Of a DNA stretch of 51,371 nucleotides, positions 1 to 7,371 are shown piece after piece. Source of the DNA: Mycobacterium angelicum (GTDB taxonomy: Bacteria > Actinomycetota > Actinomycetes > Mycobacteriales > Mycobacteriaceae). The number at the start of each line of letters is the position of its first letter. Within the stretch, counting starts at the first letter, position 1. The stretch lies in the NCBI RefSeq assembly GCF_002086155.1, contig NZ_MVHE01000037.1, positions 1-51,371 of the forward strand, written 5' to 3'. The notes under the pieces are model-generated. The model ran no database searches. It was not told where the DNA came from and saw only the letters and a program-made list of their open reading frames with translations. The position numbers and the translations under genes are program-made.

Positions 1-1534
1 CGGCGGGGCCGGCGCAGCCGGCGCACCCGGCCAGGCCGGCGGCAACGGCGGAGCGGCCGGACTCATCGGCGTCGGCGGCGCCGGCGGGGCCGGCGGCAGC
101 GGCCTGGGCGGGTACGGCACCGGCGGGACGGGCGGCAACGGCGGAGCGGCCGGACTCATCGGCAACGGCGGCACCGGGGGCGTCGGCGGGCCCGGCATGG
201 CCGGCGGCACCGGCGGAAACGGCGGGCAACTGTTCGGCAACGGCGGCGACGGCGGCCAGGGCGGAACCGGCCAACTCGGCAATCCTGCGCAAGGAATCAA
301 CAGCATTGACCCGGGCCAAGGCGGCAACGGCGGCAACTCCTACCTGTTGGGCAACGGCGGCAACGGTGGCCAAGGCGGCACCGGCTGGGCCGGGGCAAAC
401 GGCGTCAACCCGACCGTGACCGCCACAAACGCGTCCGGTGCCAACGGCAATTCCTACGGCGGCCCGGGAAACGGCGTCACGCAGCCGCCCTACAGCGGCG
501 GCGACGGCACCTCAGGGGTCGCCGGCGGAACCAACATCAACGGCGGCGCCGGCGGAGCGGGCGGAAGCGTGTACTCGGCCCAGAACGGTCCCCACGGCGG
601 AAACGGCGGCAATGGCGCCAGTGGCGCCAACGGCGGCAACGGCGGTGCGGGCGGTTATGCAGAGGGGACTGACACGAGCGCCGAAGCCTATGGCGGCAAC
701 GGCGGCAACGGCGGCAACGCGGTGGCCAGCGGCGGTGCCGGCGGCAATGGCGGCGGCGGCGGCTCGGCCAACGCCCCTGACTTCGGCTTTGCCTACTCGG
801 GCAATGGCGGACATGGCGGAAACGGTGCCACCGGGGCCGCGGCCGGTGACGGCGGAAATGGCGGTGCCGGCGGCAATGGCGGCAATGCCGGACAGATCTT
901 CGGCACCGGCGGTCACGGCGGCACCGGTGGAACGGGCGGAGCCGGGGGGGCCGGCGCCTCGGGCGGACCCGGCGGTTCCGGCGGCGCGGCCGGCAATGCG
1001 CACGGCGGCCTGTCCGCCCAGGGCTTCCCCGACGGCGGCAACCGCGACTCCGGGGGCGACGGCGGTCAGGGCGGTGCGGGGGGTAATAGCGGCAATGGCG
1101 GCAACGGCGGCGTGGGTGGCAACGGTGGCAACGGCGCGAAATTCATCGGAATCGGCGGTGACGGCGGCGACGCCGGAGCGGGCGGCGCCGGCGGGCCCGG
1201 CGCTGCCGGGGGTGCCGGAGGTGCGGGCGGCAACGGCGGCGATGCCACCGGGGGCGTTGACTTGGGCGGTGATGGCGGTACCGGCGGCAACGGCGGGGCC
1301 GGTGGCAATGGCGGTAACGGCGGGCATAGCGGACCCAACGGAGGAGCCGGCGGACAGGGCGGAATCCTCGGAAGTACGGGCAACGCGGGCGGTACGGCCG
1401 GCGGCGGGACCGGAGGCGCGAGTGGTAGCGGCGGCGGCTATGGCGCCGGTGGTGCAGGCGGCGCCGGCCTCCTCGGAACGGGCGGCAGAAATGGCACCAA
1501 CGGCGGGGACGGCGCGCAAGGACTCAATGGTTAG
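1..1534 (+). CDS. PE_PGRS family protein, C-terminal part (5' end outside window)
   Basis: The frame that starts at base 2 is open from the window edge to a TAG at 1532-1534, giving about 510 residues of Gly-Gly-X / Gly-Gly-Asn triplets (GGAGG, GGNGG, GLIGNGG). This is the PGRS repeat domain of mycobacterial PE_PGRS proteins, which are surface or secreted via ESX-5. The N-terminal PE domain lies to the left of the window. The repeats are interrupted by less repetitive stretches around 280-320, 400-500 and 1010-1050. The protein ends in LNG without the extra C-terminal domain some family members have. It converges on the DUF732 gene with a 33-bp gap. Long open frames on both strands here are caused by the GGC-rich repeats and are not separate genes. 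The specific function is unknown. Confidence 0.93.
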   Translation, partial: GGAGAAGAPGQAGGNGGAAGLIGVGGAGGAGGSGLGGYGTGGTGGNGGAAGLIGNGGTGGVGGPGMAGGTGGNGGQLFGNGGDGGQGGTGQLGNPAQGINSIDPGQGGNGGNSYLLGNGGNGGQGGTGWAGANGVNPTVTATNASGANGNSYGGPGNGVTQPPYSGGDGTSGVAGGTNINGGAGGAGGSVYSAQNGPHGGNGGNGASGANGGNGGAGGYAEGTDTSAEAYGGNGGNGGNAVASGGAGGNGGGGGSANAPDFGFAYSGNGGHGGNGATGAAAGDGGNGGAGGNGGNAGQIFGTGGHGGTGGTGGAGGAGASGGPGGSGGAAGNAHGGLSAQGFPDGGNRDSGGDGGQGGAGGNSGNGGNGGVGGNGGNGAKFIGIGGDGGDAGAGGAGGPGAAGGAGGAGGNGGDATGGVDLGGDGGTGGNGGAGGNGGNGGHSGPNGGAGGQGGILGSTGNAGGTAGGGTGGASGSGGGYGAGGAGGAGLLGTGGRNGTNGGDGAQGLNG

Positions 1535-1567
1535 CCGTGTCTCCCCGAATTGAGGGCAGCCAGAGGC

Positions 1568-1951
1568 CTAGGCCTGCAACCGGTTTGGCATCAGTGGAGA
1601 TATCACCGCCGGACAATACGTGGCGATCGCGACGATGGTGAACGCCGCCGCGACATCGCGCGACATGCCGCTGTTTTCCGACATCTTGGCGGTGATGGAC
1701 TCGAACGTCCAACCCTGCTGAACCACCATCGGACAGACCGAACGTCCCAGCGCCATCGTGCTCGCCGGCTGGCTGTAGGAGATTCCGGCGTTGTTCAACG
1801 CGTTCAGGAAGGCGTTACCCATCATGTCGGCGTGTATGGGGGCCGCCATCGTCGCCGAGAGACCGAACACACCGGCGATCAGCGTCAGCAGGGCGCCCGC
1901 CTGCCGGCCCGCTTGCCGGTTCCGTGTCTCACCGTCTGCCTGTGCCGTCAT
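1568..1951 (-). CDS. Secreted DUF732-type protein
   Basis: This small exported mycobacterial protein is 127 residues from the ATG at 1951; an in-frame GTG at 1981 would add 10 residues. I prefer the ATG because it puts the charged N-terminus just before the hydrophobic segment ALLTLIAGVFGLSATMAA, which ends in a plausible signal-peptidase site (PIHA). There is no lipobox cysteine. The mature part has FLNALNNAGI and two cysteines (in SVCPMV and ATYCPAV), the pattern of the DUF732 fold: a helical domain held by one disulfide. Function is unknown for the family. In M. tuberculosis, lprJ follows tyrS on the same strand. This gene is on the tyrS strand at the far side of the YcaO island, so it may be the positional counterpart of lprJ, but that is inference. 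Confidence 0.75.
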   Translation of the reverse strand: MTAQADGETRNRQAGRQAGALLTLIAGVFGLSATMAAPIHADMMGNAFLNALNNAGISYSQPASTMALGRSVCPMVVQQGWTFESITAKMSENSGMSRDVAAAFTIVAIATYCPAVISPLMPNRLQA

Positions 1952-2291
1952 CGCTCGTTTCTCATCTGTCCGCTGTTGCACTCAGGCCACAAATTCACCG
2001 TGGACAACAGTGGTCAACGAGAGTCACGTCGACAACACAGTGCGGTAAAGATTTGCGCTCTAACGCGTTTCTCGATCAGAGCAACCGCGCAGCCTGGACT
2101 ATCGCGGCGCCTGCCGTGTCCCCCGATTGGCGGACACGGGGTCCAGACCGACTGGGGGACAGCGTTTTCCTCCTGTCAAAAGCTGGTTGTGGGATACAGC
2201 GCAGTCGCGATCCGCCTAAGAATTGGTCTCGAAGCGGAGAACGGCAAGACCCGGATCCGCTCACCCGGTCCAAAAGGAAGTGAGGTGACAG
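1952..2291. other. Intergenic region upstream of the DUF732 gene and peptide A
   Basis: This 340-bp divergent spacer should hold promoters for both the DUF732 gene (leftward) and peptide A (rightward). I see no confident -35/-10 pair, RNA gene or repeat. The last 40 bases (2251-2291) resemble the leader before peptide C (see separate entry). Confidence 0.5.
2251..2291 (+). promoter_or_regulatory. Leader and ribosome binding site of peptide A, similar to the peptide C leader
   Basis: The sequence CCGGATCCGCTCACCCGG is followed by a purine-rich SD (AAGGAAGTGAGGTGA, 2274-2288) ending just before the TTG start at 2292. The matching region before peptide C (7341-7373) reads CCGGATCTGACTGACCCGG followed by AAGGAGGTGATC. 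The similarity extends through the SD into the coding sequence, which supports a common origin of the two peptide genes and the TTG start. An in-frame TGA at 2286-2288 excludes any earlier start. Confidence 0.6.
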
Positions 2292-2372
2292 TTGTCCCAC
2301 GATCTCCTGTTCTGTGAGAGCGAGGCCCCATTCGCGGCCCCGGCGTTCCGCGCCGGTGATGCCACCGAGTGA
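2292..2372 (+). CDS. Candidate RiPP precursor peptide A (26 aa, TTG start)
   Basis: This is a 26-codon frame initiated at TTG, with an in-frame TGA six bases upstream so no other start is possible. The N-terminus after the initiator is SHDLLFCESEAPF. It aligns without gaps to peptide B (SHELLFTEHETTY) and peptide C (AHELLFSEQETAF). The C-terminal part is FAAPAFRAGDATE and, like the other two, ends in Glu immediately before the stop. The gene sits 311 bp before the first YcaO gene. The conserved His-Glu/Asp-Leu-Leu-Phe-x-Glu-x-Glu block is read as the leader and the variable remainder as the core. No signal peptide or membrane segment is visible. The TTG start implies weaker initiation than in B and C. 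The modification and the product are not known; the function is inferred from neighbours. Confidence 0.68.
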   Translation: MSHDLLFCESEAPFAAPAFRAGDATE

Positions 2373-2395
2373 CGTGCCCCCTCACCCGTAGGCAT

Positions 2396-2441
2396 CGGCG
2401 GGGGTCCCACCACCTCCCCCCCAAGTCTGGGACCCCCGCCG
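2396..2441 (+). terminator. Hairpin 1 after peptide A
   Basis: A perfect 14-bp stem (CGGCGGGGGTCCCA at 2396-2409, complementary arm 2428-2441) encloses an 18-base loop containing seven consecutive C. It starts 23 bases after the peptide A stop. No T-run follows, so it could be a 3'-end stabiliser or an intrinsic terminator of the U-less mycobacterial type. Confidence 0.6.
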
Positions 2442-2513
2442 AATTCCAAGGGCATTCAGGTACTCCACCGAGTGACCCGGCCCACGAGTGAGACAACCGC
2501 CCTCAACAAAACC

Positions 2514-2565
2514 TCGGCGGGGGTCTCAGACCTCCCAATCCCCCCCTTAACGGGATCCTCGCCGA
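2514..2565 (+). terminator. Hairpin 2 after peptide A
   Basis: A 14-bp stem with three G-U pairs (2514-2527 with 2552-2565) encloses a 24-base C-rich loop. It is weaker than its neighbours and looks like a decayed copy of the same element. Confidence 0.4.
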
Positions 2566-2569
2566 ACCT

Positions 2570-2635
2570 TTCCAGCGGGGTCTCATCGGTGTCCCCCCTC
2601 CCCCCCTTCCCGATGAGATCCCGCTGGAATTCTTT
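2570..2635 (+). terminator. Strong intrinsic terminator or attenuator before YcaO-1
   Basis: A 20-bp stem (2570-2589 with 2610-2629) carries a single G-U pair and a 20-base C-rich loop, and is followed at once by a T-rich tail (TTCTTTT, 2630 onward). This is a classical intrinsic terminator shape on the + strand. It lies 54 bases upstream of the YcaO-1 start, so peptide A transcripts should mostly end here, with read-through supplying the enzymes. That would favour precursor over enzyme. Confidence 0.72.
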
Positions 2636-2683
2636 TGTGTAATGGTTTCCCCGTCCGGGCTCCGACTAAGTAGCGTGAAGCCC

Positions 2684-3934
2684 ATGTCCGACGTCGCCGG
2701 CCCCGGCACCACACAACTGGTGGGTCCAGATTGGTCGCATTGGCCCGCACGTGTTTTGGGCCATGCCGACCCGCTGACAATCGGGCACCACGCAGGCACT
2801 CACCGCATCATCTCCCCCGAACAGACCTGGCTGGCCGTGCAGCCGCTGCTGGAGCCGGCCGGCATTACCCGGGTCGCCGATCTGACCTGGCTCGACGATC
2901 TCGGCATCCCGACCGTGCAGGCGGTGCGGCCGGCCTCGCTGACATTGTCGGTGAGTCAGGGTAAAGCCACGACCTATCGCGCCGCCCAGGTATCGGCCGT
3001 CATGGAATCGCTGGAAAACTGGCACGTCGAGAACATCACTCCCGACTTATGGTCCACGGCGACAACCGATCTCAGCTCGGCACTCACCTACGACCCGGCC
3101 GATCTCAGTCGTCCGACCGGAAGCTTCTACCACCCCGGCGCCAAGCTGGACTGGATGATCGCGACAACGTTGCTGACCGGACGCCAAACGTGGGTGCCCT
3201 GGCTTGCCGTGGTGGTCAACATTTCGGTCGCCGACCATTGGGGGCCGCCGATGTTCGGCATGGACACGACCGGATTGGCCTCGGGGAACAGCTATCACGA
3301 AGCGGCCCTGCATGCGCTGTACGAGATCATGGAACGCCACGCCATGGCCAGCGCCAACCCCGAATCGAACCTATTCGCAGTACCCCTCGACGATGTGCGC
3401 CGCTCCGACTGCGGCGAGCTGGCCGATATGGTGTATCAGGCCGGAAGCGAACTGCAAATCGCCCGCATCGATGCCTGGGACGGCTTCTATTGTTTTGCCG
3501 CGGAACTCACCTCGCCGATGACGCAGATCCCGTTCAGCGGCAGCGGCCTGCATCATGACCCCAATGTGGCTCTGTCCCGGGCGATTACCGAAGCCGCACA
3601 GTCTCGCCTGACCGCGATCAGCGGCGCGCGGGAAGACCTGCCCTCGGCCATCTATCAACGATTCGCCCGGGTCCACACCTACGGCCCCGCCCGCCGATCC
3701 ATGCAGGAGATGCCCGTCGCCGACCGAACACCGTGGCACACCGACTACAGCGACTCGCTGCCCGACCTCACTGCCGCGGCGGCGACCGCGGTGACCGCCC
3801 GGGCAGGGACCGAACCGATCGCGGTGGTGTGCGACTTCCCGCAGGCAAACGTTCCGGTGGTGAAAGTCATCGCCCCCTGTCTGTCCGCGTCGATCATTTC
3901 ACCGATGCGCACCCCGTTGCAGGAGCACGCATGA
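2684..3934 (+). CDS. YcaO-domain protein 1 (peptide backbone-modifying ATPase)
   Basis: YcaO enzymes use ATP to activate peptide backbone amides, giving azolines, amidines or, with TfuA, thioamides. The protein is 416 residues from the ATG at 2684, exactly the length of the second YcaO here. An ATG at 2642 exists but has no SD and its extra residues have no counterpart in the paralogue. The YcaO nucleotide-binding signatures are intact: SVSQGK at 89-94, the helix SAVMESLE at 104-111, TGLASGN-x5-AALHALYEIMERHA at 196-220, and GSGLHHDPN-x-ALSRAITEAAQSRL at 286-309. There is no C-terminal PxPxP, which azoline-forming YcaOs usually carry, and no fused ocin-ThiF domain. It overlaps the TfuA start by four bases (ATGA), so translation is probably coupled. 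The YcaO call is firm; thioamide formation is inference from TfuA. Confidence 0.93.
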   Translation: MSDVAGPGTTQLVGPDWSHWPARVLGHADPLTIGHHAGTHRIISPEQTWLAVQPLLEPAGITRVADLTWLDDLGIPTVQAVRPASLTLSVSQGKATTYRAAQVSAVMESLENWHVENITPDLWSTATTDLSSALTYDPADLSRPTGSFYHPGAKLDWMIATTLLTGRQTWVPWLAVVVNISVADHWGPPMFGMDTTGLASGNSYHEAALHALYEIMERHAMASANPESNLFAVPLDDVRRSDCGELADMVYQAGSELQIARIDAWDGFYCFAAELTSPMTQIPFSGSGLHHDPNVALSRAITEAAQSRLTAISGAREDLPSAIYQRFARVHTYGPARRSMQEMPVADRTPWHTDYSDSLPDLTAAAATAVTARAGTEPIAVVCDFPQANVPVVKVIAPCLSASIISPMRTPLQEHA

Positions 3935-5382
3935 CCGCCGGCGCGCGCGTTGTCGTCACGGCAGGACCGACGATCGGTGCCGGAGATATTCACGCGGTGC
4001 TGCCCAACGCCGAAGTGGTGCCACCGATTTCATTCGGTGACGCCTTCGGCTATGGACTGCGGCGCGGCGACACGCTGCTCATTGTCGACGGGCTTTTCTT
4101 CCAGCACGCCTCGGTTCGCCATAAGGAGCTGCTGACTCTGCTGGACGACGGCATCCGAGTGGTCGGTTCATCGAGCATGGGGGCATTGCGGGCCGCGGAG
4201 CTGCATCCGTTCGGCATGGAGGGCTACGGCTGGGTCTTCGAGGGGTACCGAGACGGAGTTCTGGAGGCCGACGACGAGGTCGGCATGGTGCATGGTGATC
4301 CTGAAGACGGGTACCCGGTATTCGTCGATGCGCTGGTCAACATACGCCAGACGGCGGCCCGCGCGGTTGAAACCGGTGTGTTGTCTGCCGCTTTGGCGGA
4401 TCGGCTCATCGAAACCGCCCGCGGCACCACCTTTACGATGCGCACCTGGGATCGGCTGCTCGACGCCGTCGGCGTACCGGAAGGCAAAAGCGTCGCAAAG
4501 CAATTGAAGTCGCTGCGAGTCGACATCAAGCATGCCGACGCCCTGCTGGCGCTCAACGAGATCGTGCGGGGTCAACGAGACATCGCAGTTCGGCCCACCC
4601 CACCGCCGACCGTGTGGTCGCAGCGCTGGCGGCAGCGGTGGGCACCGCCGACACCCGTCGCGGTGGCCGGCGACGACGGCGGCGAGTCGGTGGTGGATAT
4701 CCTCGACGTCGATGTGCTTGCACTGCTGAGCATTTGCGCAGACGATCGGTGGGCTTACCTGCCCGCCCTCGAGCAGGTCGCTGCCTGGTACTGGAACCTG
4801 ACGCACCCCGGCGAAGGCGGCAGCGTTCGCGAGCGCGCTTCTCGTGCCGTCAGCGAGGTCGCGGCCGACAGCTACGAGCGTGCACTGGAGTTGATCGCGC
4901 ACCGATACGCACTGGACTCCGGCTTCATCGATGAGTCCGGCTTTCCCGAGTCGGTCAGTTCGCACTGGCTCACCGCCGAGGAGAAGGAAACTCTGGGCGA
5001 CGACCCGATTGCGGTCTCGGCGCTGCTCACCACCCGCACACTGTTCTTCGCCCGATCGCTACCGGCCATCCAGCACTTCCTCGAGCTGTTGCGCGAGGAC
5101 CCGCGGCTGCCCGAATGGCGGGCGCTGGCGGCGCGCGCTTTGGCGGCGCGCGACGAATTAGCCCGTCAGAAGCCACATTTGAACCTGCGCCGGCCCGACC
5201 CGGCGCAGCTCAAGATCCTCTTCAGCAAACGCTGGGAAACCCCGGTGGACCGCATCGAACTGGCCCGGCGCGGCCTGATGTCCGAAGACTCCTTCTACAA
5301 CGCGGCTTCGCTGTTCGCCGTAGCCGCCGCCGACGACAAGCTGCCGTCGCTCTCCGTAGGCGTGCTGGGCGCACCCAGTTAG
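3931..5382 (+). CDS. TfuA-like protein (YcaO partner)
   Basis: TfuA proteins accompany standalone YcaO enzymes. In the McrA and thioviridamide-type systems the pair converts a backbone amide to a thioamide, with TfuA thought to help deliver sulfide. The protein is 483 residues from the ATG overlapping the YcaO-1 stop. The TfuA core lies at about residues 45-125: GDTLLIVDGLFF, a RHKEL helix, then GSSSMGALRAAELHPFGMEG, WVFEGYRDG and DDEVGMVHGDPEDGYP. The remaining roughly 350 residues are largely helical, with no family I recognise, so the protein is longer than a minimal TfuA. No membrane segment or cysteine-rich sulfur-carrier motif is seen. Only one TfuA serves two YcaO genes. It is followed by a 267-bp spacer and then peptide B. 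Confidence 0.88.
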   Translation: MTAGARVVVTAGPTIGAGDIHAVLPNAEVVPPISFGDAFGYGLRRGDTLLIVDGLFFQHASVRHKELLTLLDDGIRVVGSSSMGALRAAELHPFGMEGYGWVFEGYRDGVLEADDEVGMVHGDPEDGYPVFVDALVNIRQTAARAVETGVLSAALADRLIETARGTTFTMRTWDRLLDAVGVPEGKSVAKQLKSLRVDIKHADALLALNEIVRGQRDIAVRPTPPPTVWSQRWRQRWAPPTPVAVAGDDGGESVVDILDVDVLALLSICADDRWAYLPALEQVAAWYWNLTHPGEGGSVRERASRAVSEVAADSYERALELIAHRYALDSGFIDESGFPESVSSHWLTAEEKETLGDDPIAVSALLTTRTLFFARSLPAIQHFLELLREDPRLPEWRALAARALAARDELARQKPHLNLRRPDPAQLKILFSKRWETPVDRIELARRGLMSEDSFYNAASLFAVAAADDKLPSLSVGVLGAPS

Positions 5383-5649
5383 GCCCCGGCTGGACCGGCT
5401 GAGCCCGCTCGGCGTCCAGGCTCCGCGTGTGCATCCAGGGCGCGACAACGGGCCGCGTCCCGCCCTAGGTGCACACTGAAAACTCCCTGCTCACAATCGA
5501 TCTCGAATCGCCACTGCCGTCGGGTGTCCACCGATTGGGGGAGGTGAGAATTCATCCTCAGGTCCGCTATTAGTGGGACAGCCGCCCCTCTGGCGGCGGC
5601 GAATGATGAACCGTGCGCTCCGACAGGCAGGGGAAGGAGGTGATCACAC
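5383..5649. other. Spacer between TfuA and peptide B
   Basis: This 267-bp stretch has no gene. It contains a small GC-rich hairpin (GCCGCC at 5581-5586 with GGCGGC at 5592-5597) without a T-run, and the strong SD of peptide B at its end. A promoter for peptide B is expected here, but I cannot place it with confidence. Confidence 0.5.
5634..5645 (+). promoter_or_regulatory. Extended ribosome binding site of peptide B
   Basis: AAGGAGGTGATC is an uninterrupted 12-base complement of the 3' end of 16S rRNA. Its GGAGG core is nine bases before the ATG at 5650. An anti-SD match this long is unusual and identical in sequence to the one before peptide C, implying very strong translation initiation of the peptides. 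Confidence 0.85.
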
Positions 5650-5742
5650 ATGTCACACGAACTCTTGTTCACCGAGCACGAGACAACCTACGGGCTCTGC
5701 GTCGTCCCCGTGGTGTACTGCTCAGACGGCTTCGTCGAGTAG
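5650..5742 (+). CDS. Candidate RiPP precursor peptide B (30 aa)
   Basis: This 30-residue peptide has the best possible SD. The conserved leader is MSHELLFTEHETTYG; the C-terminal segment CVVPVVYCSDGFVE carries two cysteines seven residues apart and a hydrophobic patch. Against peptides A and C it has about four extra residues in the variable half, while the leader aligns exactly. It lies 93 bp upstream of the second YcaO gene, repeating the peptide-then-YcaO order at the start of the island. The role as a YcaO/TfuA substrate is inferred from the shared leader plus variable core and from position. The cysteines could instead, or in addition, form a disulfide or be cyclised. No protease site such as Gly-Gly is present. 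Confidence 0.82.
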   Translation: MSHELLFTEHETTYGLCVVPVVYCSDGFVE

Positions 5743-5835
5743 CCCCGAGACGCGCACATCCACCTCGGTGAAGATCCCCGCCGGCTCCCTGTTCTCGCCA
5801 ATCGTCAAGTCCCGCAACCAAGGAACTCAAAACTC

Positions 5836-7086
5836 ATGCTGGAACGTTGCGGCCCCCGCGGGAATGTGTTGCCCGGCCCCGATTGGTCGCACTGGCCCGA
5901 GCGCTCACTGGCCGGCGGGGATCCGACCACGATCAGCCACCGCGAAGGAACCTACCGTGTCATCTCTCCGGACCAGACGTGGTCTGCGGTACTGCCTTTG
6001 CTAGAACCTGCCGGTATCACCCGGGTCGCCGACCTTACCTGGTTGGACGACATCGGAATTCCGACGGTACAGGCGGTGCGCCCGGCTTCGCTGACGTTGT
6101 CGGTGAGCCAGGGCAAGGCAATCACCTACCGGGCGGCACAAGTCTCCGCGGTAATGGAGTCGCTGGAAAACTGGCACGTCGAAAGCGTTATGCCCGATTT
6201 GATGGCAACGGCCACAATCGATCTCGCGCCCGCGCTGACCTACGATCCACAACAGCTGCGCCGTCCGGCCGCGAGCGTCTACCACCCCACCACCAAGCTG
6301 CACTGGACGTTGGCGACGACATTGCTCACCGGCCGTCGGACCTGGGTGCCGTGGGAGGTGGTACTGGTCAATGTTTCGGTGCGCGACGCGTGGGGCCCAC
6401 CGCTGTTTGCCATGGACACAACGGGGTTGGCTTCGGGCAACAGCTATTACGAGGCGGCCCTGCACGCCCTGTACGAAATCATGGAGCGCCATGCCATGGC
6501 CGTCGCCGAACCGGGAACGACTCTGTTCGAGGTGCCGCTCGACGACGCCGCCGGCTCCGGCTGCGCCGAGCTGGTCGACATGATCCACCGGGCCGGCAGC
6601 CGACTGCGCGTCGTCCGGATTGACGCCTGGGACGGCTTCTACTGCTTCTCTGCGACCCTGAGCTCTCCTACCATCGAAATCCCGTTCAGCGGCAACGGCT
6701 TACACCACGACCCCAACGTGGCACTGTCGCGCGCGATCACCGAAGCCGCACAGTCGCGCCTGACCGCGATCAGCGGGGCCCGCGAAGACCTCCCGAGTCT
6801 GCTTTATCAACGAATGGGCAGGCTGCACGGCTTCGCCGCGTTACAGCGGTCGACAACGCAACTTCCCATTGCGGAGCCCACCGTGTGGAACGTGGAAGCC
6901 AACGACTCGCTCAAAGACTTGGTGGCCTCGGCCGCGACGGCCGTGGCGACTCAAGCCAGTACCGAACCGCTCGCCGTGGTGTGCGACTTCGCCGGTGCCT
7001 GCATTCCGGTCGTGAAAGTCATCGCACCGGGTCTGCTGTCCTCGCCGGTATCGCCGACTCGCGTTCCGCTGGATCAGCCGGCCTAG
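5836..7086 (+). CDS. YcaO-domain protein 2 (paralogue of YcaO-1)
   Basis: This second YcaO ATPase has 416 residues and aligns to YcaO-1 from end to end without a gap; by eye well over half of positions are identical. The ATP-site signatures are conserved at the same residue numbers: SQGK 91-94, SAVMESLE 104-111, ALHALYEIMERHA 208-220, and GLHHDPNVALSRAITEAAQ from 288. Divergence concentrates at residues 120-155, 220-260 and 320-370, which may define substrate choice. A weak SD (AAGGA) lies upstream of the ATG. There is no second TfuA, so it either shares TfuA with YcaO-1, forms a mixed complex with it, or performs a TfuA-independent reaction. It is followed by a 287-bp spacer and peptide C. 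Confidence 0.92.
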   Translation: MLERCGPRGNVLPGPDWSHWPERSLAGGDPTTISHREGTYRVISPDQTWSAVLPLLEPAGITRVADLTWLDDIGIPTVQAVRPASLTLSVSQGKAITYRAAQVSAVMESLENWHVESVMPDLMATATIDLAPALTYDPQQLRRPAASVYHPTTKLHWTLATTLLTGRRTWVPWEVVLVNVSVRDAWGPPLFAMDTTGLASGNSYYEAALHALYEIMERHAMAVAEPGTTLFEVPLDDAAGSGCAELVDMIHRAGSRLRVVRIDAWDGFYCFSATLSSPTIEIPFSGNGLHHDPNVALSRAITEAAQSRLTAISGAREDLPSLLYQRMGRLHGFAALQRSTTQLPIAEPTVWNVEANDSLKDLVASAATAVATQASTEPLAVVCDFAGACIPVVKVIAPGLLSSPVSPTRVPLDQPA

Positions 7087-7253
7087 CCCAGCCCGGAACG
7101 GGTCGCAGGTCCCGAATATGGCCCGCTGATTAGGCCGATACGCACAGCACCGCAACCGTTTTCGAGATGCTGAGGCCAAAGCCTCCAACTCGACTGTGGC
7201 ACTAAACACACCGACGCGGCCCTTTCCGACCCGTGTTTACGTGTGTTAGGTTT

Positions 7254-7284
7254 CCAATTGGTAGTCACTTGACTACCAAATTGG
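7254..7284. promoter_or_regulatory. Palindromic candidate operator upstream of peptide C
   Basis: The arms TTGGTAGTCA (7258-7267) and TGACTACCAA (7270-7279) are perfect complements around a 2-base centre, flanked by a second CCAA/TTGG pair offset by one base. The short centre fits a dimeric repressor site (TetR- or GntR-like) better than an RNA hairpin. It is 90 bp before the peptide C start. I found no second copy before peptides A or B. No regulator gene lies inside the island. Confidence 0.55.
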
Positions 7285-7359
7285 CTCAGAATCATTGCTT
7301 GCCCCGTACTACCCACTACCGGCTCAGGCCCAATCCTGCGCCGGATCTGACTGACCCGG

Positions 7360-7371
7360 AAGGAGGTGATC
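7360..7371 (+). promoter_or_regulatory. Extended ribosome binding site of peptide C
   Basis: AAGGAGGTGATC, identical to the site before peptide B, has its GGAGG core seven bases from the ATG at 7374. This decides the start of a 26-residue frame that would otherwise be overlooked inside a longer open frame. Confidence 0.85.

Larger units (their letters stand above)
2373..2683. other. Non-coding spacer with three consecutive hairpins between peptide A and YcaO-1
   Basis: This 311-bp stretch has no convincing gene. It contains three successive inverted repeats (2396-2441, 2514-2565, 2570-2629) whose left arms resemble each other (variants of GCGGGGGTCTCA) and whose loops are pyrimidine-rich with runs of five to eight C. 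The arrangement looks like a tandemly duplicated terminator or attenuator region between the peptide and its modification enzymes. Confidence 0.7.

Noticed and set aside
1..1534. CRISPR-like repetition
   Set aside because: The repeats are short in-frame Gly-Gly-X coding triplets without unique spacers of constant length.
438..1553. Long open frames on both strands within 1-1534
   Set aside because: They are by-products of GGC/GCC repeats in the PE_PGRS gene; their Ala/Arg/Pro- or Pro-rich translations match no protein family.
1550..2317. 255-codon + strand frame
   Set aside because: It lies antisense to the DUF732 gene, is Arg/His-rich with no SD or motif, and overlaps the peptide A start in another frame.
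5634..5645. Fragment of a 16S rRNA 3' end
   Set aside because: AAGGAGGTGATC is complementary to the anti-SD and sits at SD distance from two start codons; no flanking rRNA sequence is present.
2684..7086. YcaO genes as azole/azoline (thiazole-oxazole) synthetases
   Set aside because: No ocin-ThiF or E1-like partner, no flavin dehydrogenase and no C-terminal PxPxP, and peptide C lacks cysteine; TfuA points to thioamide chemistry instead, although this is not proven.
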